DNA of 64,000 bases, from assembly GCF_024679245.1 (NCBI RefSeq), contig NC_090176.1:22488546-22552545 (forward strand). The letters are read 5' to 3'. Made by a program: the position numbers and the translations under genes. The notes under the pieces were generated by a model. That model did no database searches and was not told where the DNA came from. It saw nothing but the letters and a program-made list of their open reading frames with translations. This document shows positions 1 through 11,795 of the stretch, one piece after another. The stretch comes from Pseudorasbora parva. Lineage: Eukaryota > Chordata > Actinopteri > Cypriniformes > Gobionidae. Within the stretch, counting starts at the first letter, position 1. The number at the start of each line of letters is the position of its first letter.

Positions 1-1230
1 GTGAAGTTTTGAGTTTTCCCTTAGGATTTATAGGCTTTTGAGTGTATTTTGCCACGCCTCTTTTCTAAATGGCCCTGTTATAGCCATCCAAATGCAAAAA
101 ATCAACTTTTTTTGATAATTATTGATCTAGAGAGTCCAGAGAATTGTCCAAGACTGGTTTGGTTCTGATTGGGCAAAAAACCAGGGACTAGTTCGCAAAA
201 GTAGGTTTATAACATAATTGCAAATATTTATTTAATGATTTGATTGACAGCAATGGTTCTGGAGGCAAAGTTGTTCAACATGAGGAGATCTATCATATGA
301 TATGCATATTTTGCCGATGTGTGCAACGCCACGTGATTGCAGAGCCATAAAACTCGTTAGCGCCAGCTAGTGGCCGATTTCTTTCAAAATTCTTACAGAC
401 CTCTAGGACCATGAGTTAAACATGCCCACTGAGTTTTGTTCCGATCGACCTCCTTTAACCCTGTCTAATAGGTGCTCAAATTTCATTGGCCGATGGCGGC
501 CATGTTTTTTGAGATACGCCAATGTTCTCATAGACAGACATGGTACCTTGGGCCAAGACATTGCATACCAATTTTCCAGTCAATCGGACTAGCGGTCGCG
601 TGGTTATAGCCCTTTTTGTGTTTTTTCCATGTTATAGCGCCACCAAGTGGCCAATCGTCGCGATTTTTTTATCGTGACCAAAGAATGAGCCCATACACAT
701 GTCTACCAAGTTTGGTGAAGATATCTCATTTCCTTCTTGAGTTATAGCCTTTTTAGTAAAATAGGCTCCGCCCACAACATTCTTTTTCCACCCCTTAGCA
801 ACCGTGAATCGAAATTTCAACTTTTTCTCAATGAATATTGATATTCAGACTACAGAGAACATTTTGACACTGGTTTGGTTTCGATCGGTCAAAAATCCAG
901 GGACTAGTTCGCAAAAGTAGTTTTTCGACAAAATTCAAAATGGCGGAAAAATTTTCATGACGGAAATGAAATCGGAGATATACGTTTTGTTCGCCAAGGA
1001 CTCAGCTTTCCAATGATATAAGACACTTGATTGTGGACCAAAGGGTTTAGGAGTTATGACCCTTTTTGCGCATTTGGTTGCTGTAGCGCCACCTATTGGC
1101 CAATCGGGGTCATACTTTCTGAGGTTCTCCCCAAATTGAGGACTACCATCTGACAAAGTTTCAAAGTTCCACGCTTTACGGTTTGGGCTGCACGATGCGT
1201 TTTAGCGGAGAATAATAATAATAATAATAA
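1..1230 (+). repeat. U1, left-truncated unit
   Basis: The unit enters the window inside its first A module (GTGAAGTTTTGAG). It has B1, A2, A3, A4, B2 and A5 and ends in (AAT)n directly before the next head. Its B2 leader carries the variant CCCACAACATTC that is shared with U6, U32 and U34. Its last ~170 bp (about 1051-1228) match the stray fragment at about 11625-11795. Confidence 0.85.
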
Positions 1231-3020
1231 TTAAAGCTGCGAGCAGCATTTATCGGGGTTCAAGCCATTTAAGGTTTTTAAGCAATTGACACCTTTTGCA
1301 TGAAAGGCTTTTAAGCACTGAATGAATTTGAGAGATATCAGGTGAAATGAAGTGATAAACTGACAAAATGTGATTTTAAATATTATAATAATGACTTTAT
1401 AAAGTCTAAATATGAATTGATCAGGAGAGTGCAGAGAATCATACTGCTGTGGTTTGGTTCCGATCAGGCAAAAAACCTAGGACTAGTTTGCAAAACAAGG
1501 TTTTTAACATAAATGTGAATATTTAAATAAAGATTTGATTGACAGTATTGGTTATAGAGGCAAAGTAGTTCAGTATGAGAAGATCTATCATAATATATGC
1601 ATATTATGTGGCTGTTTTAACCCCACCTGATTACAGAGATGGAAAATACAATTTACAGGCAATTCATCATAGGGAATACATGGTTTTCAAAGCTTTTTAA
1701 CACTTATAGCGCCCCCTATACTCCGATCTCCATAAAACTTTGCATGTGTCTTCAACATGTTATGCCACATATACCGAACAATTTTCGTGAAGTTTTGAGT
1801 TTTCCCTTAGGATTTATAGGCTTTTGAGTGTATTTTGCCACACCTCTTTTCTAAATGGCCCTGTTATAGCCATACAGATGCAAAAGATCAACTTTTTTTG
1901 ATAATTATTGATCTAGAGAGTCCAGAGAATTGTCCTAGACTGGTTTGGTTCTGATTGGGCAAAAAACCAGGGACTAGTTCGCAAAAGTAGGTTTTTAACA
2001 TAATTGCAAATATTTATTTAATGATTTGATTGACAGCAATGGTTCTAGAGGCAAAGTTGTTCAACATGAGGAGATCTATCATATGATATGCATATTTTGC
2101 CGATGTGTGCAACGCCACGCGATTACAGAGCCATAAAATTCGTTAGTGCCAACTAGTGGCCGATTTCTTTCAAAATTCTTACAGACCTCTAGGACCATGA
2201 GTCAAACATGCCTACTGAGTTTCGTTCTGATCGATCTCCGTTAACCCTGTCTAATAGGTGCTCAAATTTCATTGGCCGATGGCGGCCATGTTTTTTGAGA
2301 TACGCCAATGTTCTCATAGACATACATGGTACCTTGGGCCAAGACACTGCTTACCAATTTCCAAGTCAATCGGACTAGCGGTCGCGTGGTTATAACCCTT
2401 TTTGTGTTTTTTCCATGTTATAGCGCCACCAAGTGGCCAATCGTCGCGATTTTTTTATCGTGACCAAAGAATGAGCCCATAAACATGTGTACCAAGTTTG
2501 GTGAATATATCTCATTTCTTGCTGGAGTTATAGCCTCTTTAGTAAAATAGGCTCCGCCTTAAATGTACATTTCCACGCCCCTTTTCGTTCATGATTCAAA
2601 ATTTCAACTTTTTTTTGATAATTATTGATATTCAGACTAGACAGAACATTTTGGCACTGGTTTGGTTCCGATATGTCAAAAAACCAGGGACTAGTTCGCA
2701 AAAGTAGGTTTTTGACAAAATTCAAAATGGCGGAAAAATTTTCATGACGGAAATGAAATCGGAGATATACGTTTTGTTCGCCAAGGTCTCAGCTTTCCAA
2801 TGATATAAGACACTTGAGAGTGGACCAAACGGTTTAGGAGTTATGAGCCCTTTTGCGCAATTGATTGCTATAGCGCCACCTATTGGCCAATCTGGCTCAT
2901 AATTTGATAACCTTTCCTCGATTTTTGGACTACCTATTGACAAAGTTTCAAGTCTCTAGCCCTTACGGTTTGGTCTGCACGATGAGTTTTACGGCAGAAT
3001 AATAATAATAATAATAATAA
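1231..3020 (+). repeat. U2, G-head unit
   Basis: The head reads GCTGCGAGCAGC, with one change in the inverted repeat (TTATCGGGG instead of TTAGCGGGG). The G-specific leader has CACCTTTTGCATGAAAGG and TATCAGGTGAAATGAAG. This copy keeps the ~30-bp stretch after GATTACAGAGAT that U10, U12-U15 and U27 have lost. It ends in (AAT)n with no tail copy. Confidence 0.88.
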
Positions 3021-4414
3021 TTAAAGCTGCAAGCAGCATTTAGCGGGGTTCAAGCCTTTAAGGCCTTTTAAGCACATAGGCATTAAAGACATTAAGTTTT
3101 ATTTAACAAGGTTTTAAACACTAAAATAATAGATGGAAAAGTCCATTTACAGCCAATATAGGCAATTTACCATAGGAAATGCATGGTTTTTAAAGCTTTT
3201 TCACAGTTATAGCGCCACCTATAGTCCGATCTCTTTAAAACATTGCATGCTTCATCAGCATGTTATGCCACATGTACCCAACGATTTTCGTGAAGTTTTG
3301 AGTTTCCCCTTAGGATTTATAGGCATTTGAGTGTATTTTGCCACGCCTCTTTTTTAAATGGCCCTGTTATAGCCATCCAAATGCAAAAGTTCAACTTTTT
3401 TTGATAGTTATTGATCTAGAGCGTCCAGACAACTGTCCTAGACTTGTTTGGTTCTGATCGGGCAAAAAACCAGGGTCAAGTTCACAAAAGTAGGTTTTTA
3501 ACATAATTACGAAAATTTAATTAACGATTTGATTGACAGCAATGGCCCTAGAGGCAAAGTTGTTCAACATGAGGAGATCTATCATATGATATGCATAATT
3601 TGCGGATGTATGCAACACCACATGATTACAGAGCCATAAACATAATAGGTGCTCAAATTTCATTGGCCTATGGCGGCCATGTTTTTTGAGATACGCCAAT
3701 GTCCTCATAGACATAGATGGTACCTTGGGCCACGACACCGCATACCAATTTTCAAGTCAATCGGACTAGCGGTCGTGTGGTTATAGCCGTTTTTGTGTTT
3801 TTTTCATGTTATAGCGCCACCAAGTGGCCAATTGTCGCGATATTTTTATCGTGACCAAAGACTGAGCCCATACACACGTGTACCAAGGTTGGTGAAGATA
3901 TCTCATTTCCTTCTTGAGTTATAGCCTTTTTAGTAAAATAGGCTCCGCCCTGAACGTCCATTTTGAAGCCCTTTAGCAAAAATGAATCGAAATTTCAATT
4001 TTTTTTTGATAACTATTGATAATTAGACACCAGAGAACATTTTGAACTTGGTTTGGTTCCGATCGGTCAAAAAACCAGGGACTAGTTCTCAAAAGTAGAT
4101 TTTCAACAAAATTCAAAATGGCGGAAAATTTTTCATGACGGAAATAAAATTGGAGATATACGTTTTGTTCATCAATGACTCAGCTTTCCAATGATATAAA
4201 ACACTTGAGTGTGGACCAAACGGTTTAGGAGTTATGAGCCCTTTCTCGCAATTGATTGCTATAGCGCCACCTATAGGCCAATCTGGCCCATAATTTGATA
4301 ACCTCTCCTCGATTTTTGGACTACCTTCGGGTAAAGTTTCAAGTCTCTAGCCCTTACGGTTTGGTCTGCACGATGCGTTTTATCGGAGAATAATAATAAT
4401 AATAATAATAATAA
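3021..4414 (+). repeat. U3, A-head unit
   Basis: A-head unit with the leader CACATAGGCATTAAAGAC and the long body that keeps B1. After GAGCCATAAA it jumps directly to CATAATAGGTGCTC, so module A2 is missing. The same loss occurs in U11, U16 and U19, marking them as one lineage. It ends in (AAT)n without a tail. Confidence 0.88.
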
Positions 4415-6027
4415 TTAAAGCTGCAAGCAGCATTTAGCGGGGTTCAAGCTTTTAAGGCCTTTTAAACACATAGGCATTAAAGACATTAAGTTTTATTTAG
4501 CAAGTTTTTAAACACTGAAATAATAGATGGAAAAGTCCATTTACAGCCAATATAGGCAATTTACCATAGGAAATGCATGGTTTTTAAAGCTTTTTGACAG
4601 TTATAGCGCCACCTATAGTCCGATCTCTTTAAAACTTTGCATGCTTCATCAGCATGTTATGCCACATGTACCCATCAATTTTCGTGAATTTTTGAGCTTC
4701 CCCTTAGGATTTATAGGTTTTTGAGTGTATTTTGCCACGCCTCTTTTTTAAACGGCCCTAGTATAGCCATCCAAATGTAAAAGTTCAATTTTTTTTCAAT
4801 GATTATTGATCTAGAGAGTCCAGAGAATTATCCTAGACTAGTTTGTTTTCTATCGGGCAAAAAACCAGGGACTAGTTTGCAAAAGTAGGTTTTTAACATA
4901 ATTACGAAAATTTAATTAATGATTTGATTGACAGCAATAGTTCTAGAGGCAAAGTTCTTCAGTATGAGGAGATCTATCATATGATATGCATATTTTGTGG
5001 ATGGGTGCCACACCACGTGATAACAGAGCCATAAAACTCGTTAGCACCAACTAGTGGCCGATTTCTTTCAAAATTCTTACAGACCTCTAGGACCATGAGT
5101 CAAACATGTCCACTGAGTTTCATTCCGATCAGCCTCTGTTAACCCCGTCTAATAGGTGCTCGAATTCATTGGCCGATGGCGGCCATGTTTTTTGAGATAC
5201 ACCAATGTCCTCATAGACTTATAAAGTACCTTGGGCCAAGACACTGCATACCAATTTTCAGGTCAATCGGACTAGTGGTCGTGTGGTTATAGCTATTTTC
5301 ATGTTTCTTTCACATTATAGCGCCACCAAGTGGTCAATCGTCGCGATTTTTTTATCGAGACCAGAAAATGAGCCCATACACATGTGTACCAAGTTTGGTG
5401 AAGATATCTCATTTCATTTTTGAGTTATAGTCTTTTTAGTAAAATAGGCTCCGCCCTCAGCGTCCATTTTGATCCCCTTATCTTCCGTGAATCGAAATTT
5501 CAACTTTTTCTCAATGAATGTTCATATTCAGACTACAGACAACATTTTGGCACTGGTTTGGTTCTGATCGGTCAAAAAACCAGGGACTAGTTCGTAAAAG
5601 TAGGTTTTCAACAAAATTCAAAATGGCGGAAAATTTTTAATGACGGAAATGAAATCGGAGATATACGTTTTGTTTGCCAAGGTCTCAGCTTTCCAATGAT
5701 ATAAGACACTTGAGTGTGGACCAAACGGTTTAGGAGTTATGAGCCATTTTGCGCAATCGATTGCTATAGCGCCACCTATAGGCCAATCTGGCTCATAATT
5801 TGATAACCTTTCCTCGATTTTTGTACTACCTATTGACAAAGTTTCAAGTTTCCAGCCCTTACGGTTTGGTCTGCACGATGCGTTTTTCGGCTGAATAATA
5901 ATAATAATAAAAATCAGTACAAATACAATAGGTGTTCAGCACTTCGTGCTTGAACCCCTAATAATAATAATAATAAAAATCAGTACAATTACAATAGGGT
6001 TTCAGCACTTCGTGCTTGAACCCCTAA
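4415..6027 (+). repeat. U4, A-head unit with two tails
   Basis: Complete long-body A-head unit with B1, A2, A3, A4, B2 and A5, then AAT repeats and two tail copies. It is one of the clearest full examples of the head, body, AAT and tail order. The next head follows the second tail immediately (CCCCTAA then TTAAAGC). Confidence 0.9.
5909..6027 (+). repeat. Tail cluster, 2 copies
   Basis: Two copies of the ~53-bp tail are separated by (AAT)n. The first is the CAAATACAATAGGTG variant and the second the CAATTACAATAGGGT variant. Each carries the small palindrome AGCACTTCGTGCT followed by TGAACCCCTAA. Confidence 0.92.
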
Positions 6028-7319
6028 TTAAAGCTGCAAGCAGCATTTAGCGGGGTTCAAGCCTTTAAGGCCTTTTAAGCACATAGGCATTAAAGTCATT
6101 AAGTTTTATTTAGCAAGATTTTAAACACTGAAATAATAGATGGAAAAGTCCATTCACAGCCAATATAGGCAATTTACCATAGGAAATGCATGGTTTTTAA
6201 AGCTTTTTAACAGTTATAGCGCCACCTATAGTCCGATCTCTTTAAAACTTTGCATGCTTCATCAGCATGTCATGCCACATATACCCAACAATTTTCGTGA
6301 ATTTTTGAGCTTCCCTTTTGGGTTAGCGCCAACTAGTGGCCGATTTCTTTCAAAATTCTTACAGACCTCTAGGACCATGAGTCAAACATGTCCAATGAGT
6401 TTCGTTCCGATCGACCTCTGTTAACCCCATCTAATAGGTGCTCAAAGTTAATTGGCTGATGGCGGCCATGTTTTTTGAGATACACCAATGTCCTCATAGA
6501 CATACATGGGGCCTTGGACCAAGACACTGCATACCAATTTTCAAGTCAATCGGACTAGTGGTCGCGTGGTTATAGCCCTTTTCATGTTTTTGTCACATTA
6601 TAGCGCCACCAAGTGGCCAATCGTCGCAATTTTTTTATCGTGACCTCAAATTGACCCGATACACATGTGTACCAAGTTTGGTGACGATATCTCATTTCCT
6701 TCTTGAGTTATAGCCTTTTTAGCAAAATAGGCTCCGCCCTGAACGTCCATTTTGAAGCCAATTAGCAAAAATGAATCGAAATTTCAACTTTTTTTCGATA
6801 ACTATTGATAATTAGCCACCAGAGAACATTTTGACACTGGTTTGGTTCCGATCGGTCAAAAAACCAGGGACTAGTTCTCAAAAATAGGTTTCAGACATAC
6901 TCCAAAATGGCGGACATTTTAAGACGAAACAAAAAAATTCCCGCTTACAGTTTTTTCGTCTTGGCCCAAGGATTTCAAAAGTATAAATCATTTGAGTCTA
7001 CGACCACCGGTTTATGAGAAAAGCTCACAAATGTAAAATTTTTTGGTTTTTTGCGCTATAGCGCCACCTATTGGCCGATTGGGCTCATATTTTGATAACC
7101 TCTCCTCGATTTTTGGACTACCTTCGGGTAAATTTTCAAGTCTCTAGCCCTTACGGTTTGGGCTGCACAACGCGTTTTATCGGAGAATAATAATAATAAT
7201 AATAAAAATCAGTACAATTACAATAGGGTTTCAGCACTTCGTGCTTGAACCCCTAATAATAATAAAAATCAGCACAAATACAATAGGTGTTCAGCACTTC
7301 GTGCTTGAACCCCTAAAAA
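6028..7319 (+). repeat. U5, short-body A-head unit with two tails
   Basis: Module A1 is fused directly to A2 (CTTCCCTTTTGGGTTAGCGCC near 6309), which removes B1 and flanks. Between B2 and A5 it has an alternative segment (about 6888-7060, with GGCGGACATTTTAAGACG and GACCACCGGTTTATGAG) found elsewhere only in U8. It ends in two tail copies. Confidence 0.9.
7204..7316 (+). repeat. Tail cluster, 2 copies
   Basis: Two tail copies, the CAATTACAATAGGGT variant then the CAGCACAAATAC variant, with a short AATAATAA spacer between them. Confidence 0.92.
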
Positions 7320-8493
7320 TTAAAGCTGCAAGCAGCATTTAGCGGGGTTCAAGCCTTTAAGGCCTTTAAAGTACATAGGCATTAAAGACATTAAGTTTTA
7401 TTTAGCAAGATTTTAAACACTAAAATAATAGATGGAAAATCCATTTACAGCCAATATAGGCAATTTACCATAGGAAATGCATGGTTTTTATAGCTTTTTA
7501 ACAGTTATAGCGCCACCTATAGTCCGATCTCTTTAAAACTTTGCATGCTTCATCAGCATGTCATGCCACATATACCCAACAATTTTTGTGAATTTTTGAG
7601 CTTCCCTTTTGAGTTAGCGCCAACTAGTGGCCGATTTCTTTCAAAATTCTTACAGACCTCTAGGACCATGAGTCAAACATGCCCACCGAGTTTCGTTGTG
7701 ATTGACCTCTGTTAACCCCATCTAATAGGTGCTCAAACTTCATTGATCGATGGCGGCCATGTTTTTTTAGATACGGCAATGTCCTCATAGAAATACATGG
7801 TGCCTTGGACCAAGACACTGCATACCAATTTTCAGGTCAATCGGACTAGCGGTCGTGTGGTTATAGCTATTTACATGTTTTTTTCACATTATAGCGCCAC
7901 CAAGTGGCCAATCGTCGCAATATTTTTATCGTGACCAAAGAATGAGCCCATACACATGTTTACCAAGTTTGGTGAAGATAGCTCATTTCCTTCTTGAGTT
8001 ATAGCCTTTTTAGTAAAATAGGCTCCGCCCACAACATTCTTTTTCCACCCCTTAGCAACCGTGAATCGAAATTTCAACTTTTTCTCAATGAATATTGATA
8101 TTCAGACTACAGAGAACATTTTGCCACTGGTTTGGTTTCAATCGGTCAAAAAACCAGGGACTAGTTCGCAAAAGTAGTTTTTCGACAAAATTCAAAATGG
8201 CGGAAAAAATTTCATGACGGAAATGAAATCGGAGATATACGTTTTGTTCACCAAGGACTCAGCTTTCCAATGATATAAGACACTTGATTGTGGACCAAAG
8301 GGTTTAGGAGTTATGACCCATTTCGCGCTTTTGGTCGCTGTAGCGCCACCTATTGGCCAATCGGGGTCATACTTTCTGAGGTTCTCCCCAAATTGAGGAC
8401 TACCTTCGGGTAAAGTTTCAAAGTTCCACGCTTTACGGTTTGGTCTGCACGATGCGTTTTAGCGGAGAATAATAATAATAATAATAATAATAA
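7320..8493 (+). repeat. U6, short-body A-head unit
   Basis: This is the most compact unit type with all terminal features except the tail (1,174 bp). A1 is fused to A2 and B1 is missing. It is nearly identical to U32 (52054-53225) at an offset of about 44,734 bp, apart from AAT copy number and small changes such as a 1-bp difference in GATGGAAAA(G)TCC. Confidence 0.9.
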
Positions 8494-9988
8494 TTAAAGC
8501 TGCAAGCAGCATTTAACGGGGTTCAAGCCTTTAAGGCCTTTTAAGCACATAGGCATTAAAGACATTAAGTTTTATTTAGCAAGATTTTAAACACTAAAAT
8601 AATAGATGGAAAAGTCCATTTACAGCCAATATAGGCAATTTACCATAGGAAATGCATGGTTTTTAAAGCTTTTTAACAGTTATAGCACCACCTATAGTCC
8701 GATCTTTGTAAAACTTTGCATGCTTCATCAGCATGGTATGCCACATATACCCAACAATTTTCGTGAAGTTTTGAGTTTTCCCTTAGGATTTATAGGCTTT
8801 TGAGTGTATTTTGCCACGGCTCTTTTTTAAATGGCCCTGTTATAGCCATCCAAATGCAAAAGTTCAACTTTTTTTCAATGAATATTTATCTAGAGAGTCT
8901 AGAGAATTGTCCTAGACTGGTTTGGTTCCGGTCGGGCAAAAAACCAGGGACTAGTTTGCAAAAGTAGGTTTTTAACATAATTGCAAATATTTAATTAATG
9001 ATTTGATTGACAGCAATGGTTCTAGAGGCAAAGTTGTTCAGCATAAGGAGATCTATCAAATGATATGCATATTTTGCCAATGTGTGCAGCACCACGTGAT
9101 TACAGCACCATAAAACTCGTTAGCGCCAACTAGTGGCCGATTTCTTTCAAAATTCTTACAGACCTCTAGGACCATGAGTCAAACATACCCACTGAGTTTC
9201 ATTCCGATCAACCTCCATTAACCCTGTCTAATAGGTGCTCAAACTTCATTGGCCGGTGGCGGCCATGTTTTTTGAGATACGCCAATGTCCTCATACACAT
9301 ACATGGTGCCTTGGACCAAGACACTGCATACCAATTTTCAGGTCAATCGGACTAGCGGTCGTGTGGTTATAGCTATTTTCATATTTTTTTCACATTATAG
9401 CGCCACCAAGTGGCCAATCGTCACGATTTTGTTATCGTGACCTTAGATTGAGCCCATACACATGTGTACCAAGTTTGGTGAAGATATCTCATTTTGTTCT
9501 TGAGTTATAGCCTTTTTAGTAAAATAGGCTCCGCCCTAAATGTACATTTCCACGCCCCTATTCATCCGTGAATCGAAATTTCAACTTTTTTTCAATGAAT
9601 ATTGATATTCAGACTACAGAAAACATTTTGGCACTGGTTTGGTTCTAATCGGTCAAAAAACCAGGGACTAGTTTGCAAAAGTAGGTTTTCAACAAAATTC
9701 AAAATGGTGGAAAAATTTCCCTACCGGAAATGAAATCGGAGATATACGTTTTGTTTGCCAAGGACTCAGCTTTCCAATGATATAAGACACTTGAGTGTGG
9801 ACCAAACGGTTTAGGAGTTATGAGCCTTTTCACGCTTTTGGTTGCTGTAGCGCCACCTATTGACCAATCGGGGTCATACCTCCTGAGGGTCTTCCCAGAG
9901 TGAGGACTACCATCTGACAAAGTTTCAACGCTCCAGCCCTTACGGTTTTGGCTGCACGATGCGTTTTACCGGAGAATAATAATAATAA
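8494..9988 (+). repeat. U7, A-head long-body unit
   Basis: The head has ATTTAACGGGG in place of ATTTAGCGGGG. The body is complete with B1, A2, A3, A4, B2 and A5. The 3' part has its own changes (TTTCCCTACCGG after the GGTGG motif). It ends in AAT repeats that run into the next head as AATAAAGCTGC, so the usual TTAAAG is not kept there. Confidence 0.88.
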
Positions 9989-11795
9989 TAAAGCTGCAAG
10001 CAGCATTTAGCGGGGTTCAAGCTTTTAAGGCCTTTTAAGCACAGAGGCATTAAAGACATTAAGTTTTATGTAGCAAGATTTTAAACACTGAAATAATAGA
10101 TGGAAAAGTCCATTTACAGCCAATATAGGCAATTTACCATAGGAAATGCATGGTTTTTAAAGCTTTTTCACAGTTATAGCGCCACCTATAGTCCGATTTC
10201 TTTAAAACTTTGCATGCTTTATCAGCATGTTATGCCACATGTACCCAACAATTTTCGTGAAGTTTTGAGTTTTCCCTTAGGATTTATAGGCTTTTGAGTG
10301 TATTTTGCCACACCTCTTTTATAAATGGCCCTGTTATAGCCATCCAAATGCAAAAGTTCAACTTTTTTTCAATGAATATTTATCTAGAGAGTCTAGAGAC
10401 TTGTCCTAGACTGGTTTGGTTCCGATTGGGCAAAAAACAAGGGACTAGTTTGCAAAAGTAGGTTTTTAACATAATAGTGAATATTTAATTAACAATTTGA
10501 TTGACAGAAATGATTCTAGAGGCAAAGTTGTTCAGCATGAGGAGTTCTATCAAATGATATGCATATTTTGCAGATGTGTGCAACACCACGTGATTACAGA
10601 GCCATAAAACTCATTAGCGCCAACTAGTGGCCGATTTCTTTCAAAATTCTTACAGACCTCTAGGACCATGAGTCAAACATGCCCATCAAGTTTCGTTCCG
10701 ATCGGCCTTCGTTAACCCCATCTAATAGGTGCTCAAATGTAATTGGCCGATGGCGGCCATGTTTTTTGAGATACGCCAATGTCCTCATAGACATACATGG
10801 TACCTTGGGCGAAGACACTGCATGCCAATTTTCAGGTCAATCGGACTAGCGGTCTTGTGGTTATAGCTATTTTCATGTTTTTTTCACATTATAGCGCCAC
10901 CCAGTGGCCAATCGTCGCGATTTTTTTATCGTGACCTCAAATTGAGCTGATACACATGTGTACCAAGTTTGGTGACGATATCTCATTTCCTTCTTGAGTT
11001 ATAGCCTTTTTAGCAAAATAGGCTCCGCCCTGAATGTCCATTTTGAAGCCAATTAGCAAAAATGAATCGAAATTTCAACTTTTTTTCGATAACTATTGAT
11101 AATTAGCCACCAGAGAACATTTTGACACTGGTTTGGTTCCGATCGGTCTAAAAACCAGGGACTAGTTCTCAAAAATAGGTTTCAGACATACTCCAAAATG
11201 GCGGACATTTTAAGACGAAACAAAAAAATTCCCGCTTACAGTTTTTTCGTCTTGGCCCAAGGATTTCAAAAGTATAAATCATTTGAGTCTACGACCACCG
11301 GTTTATGAGAAAAGCTCACAAATGTAAAAAAATTTGGTTTTTTGCGCTATAGCGCCACCTATTGGCCGATTGGGCTCATATTTTGATAACCTCTCCTCGA
11401 TTTTTGGACTACCTTCGGGTAAATTTTCAAGTCTCTAGCCCTTACGGTTTGGGCTGCACAACGCGTTTTATCGGAGAATAATAATAATAATAATAAAAAT
11501 CAGTACAATTACAATAGGGTTTCAGCACTTCGTGCTTGAACCCCTAAAAATCAGTACAATTACAATAGGGTTTCAGCACTTCGTGCTTGAACCCCTAATC
11601 AGTACAATTACAATAGGGTTTCAGCACTTTTTGCGCATTTGGTTGCTGTAGCGCCACCTATTGGCCAATCGGGGTCATACTTTCTGAGGTTCTCCCCAAA
11701 TTGAGGACTACCATCTGACAAAGTTTCAAAGTTCCACGCTTTACGGTTTGGGCTGCACGATGCGTTTTAGCGGAGAATAATAATAATAATAATAA
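9989..11795 (+). repeat. U8, composite A-head unit with two and a half tails and a foreign 3' piece
   Basis: Long-body unit with the U5-type alternative segment (about 11183-11350) before A5. It then has two full tails and a third that breaks at CAGCACTTT near 11629. The sequence continues inside the 3' end of a U1-type unit (TTTGCGCATTTGGTTGC) and ends in a second AAT tract. The break is a recombination or deletion junction between a tail and an A5 module. Confidence 0.88.
11495..11629 (+). repeat. Tail cluster, 2 full and 1 broken copy
   Basis: Three CAATTACAATAGGGT-type tails. The second and third are joined almost without spacer (CCCCTAATCAGTAC). The third stops within its palindrome at the junction with the U1-type fragment. 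Confidence 0.9.

Noticed and set aside
1201..1230. (AAT)n tracts as independent microsatellites
   Set aside because: They occur at the same place in every unit, before the tail or next head, so they are part of the element and its probable insertion target, not separate loci.
1231..1250. CRISPR-like array idea (regular repeats with spacers)
   Set aside because: The tails are direct repeats but without unique spacers of constant size; they are transposon ends in AAT repeats, and the genome is clearly animal.
2528..2725. Recurrent minus-strand frame MNFVKNLLLRTSPWFFDIS..., seen in a dozen or more units
   Set aside because: It is the B2 module read backwards. It recurs because the DNA repeats; it has no domain, no consistent start context, and is broken by stops in other copies of the same module.
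3133..3330. Recurrent plus-strand frame beginning MEKSIYSQYRQFTIGNAW
   Set aside because: It covers the leader plus A1 module. Length and end vary with whatever module is joined next (65 or 94 codons), which is not how a selected protein behaves.
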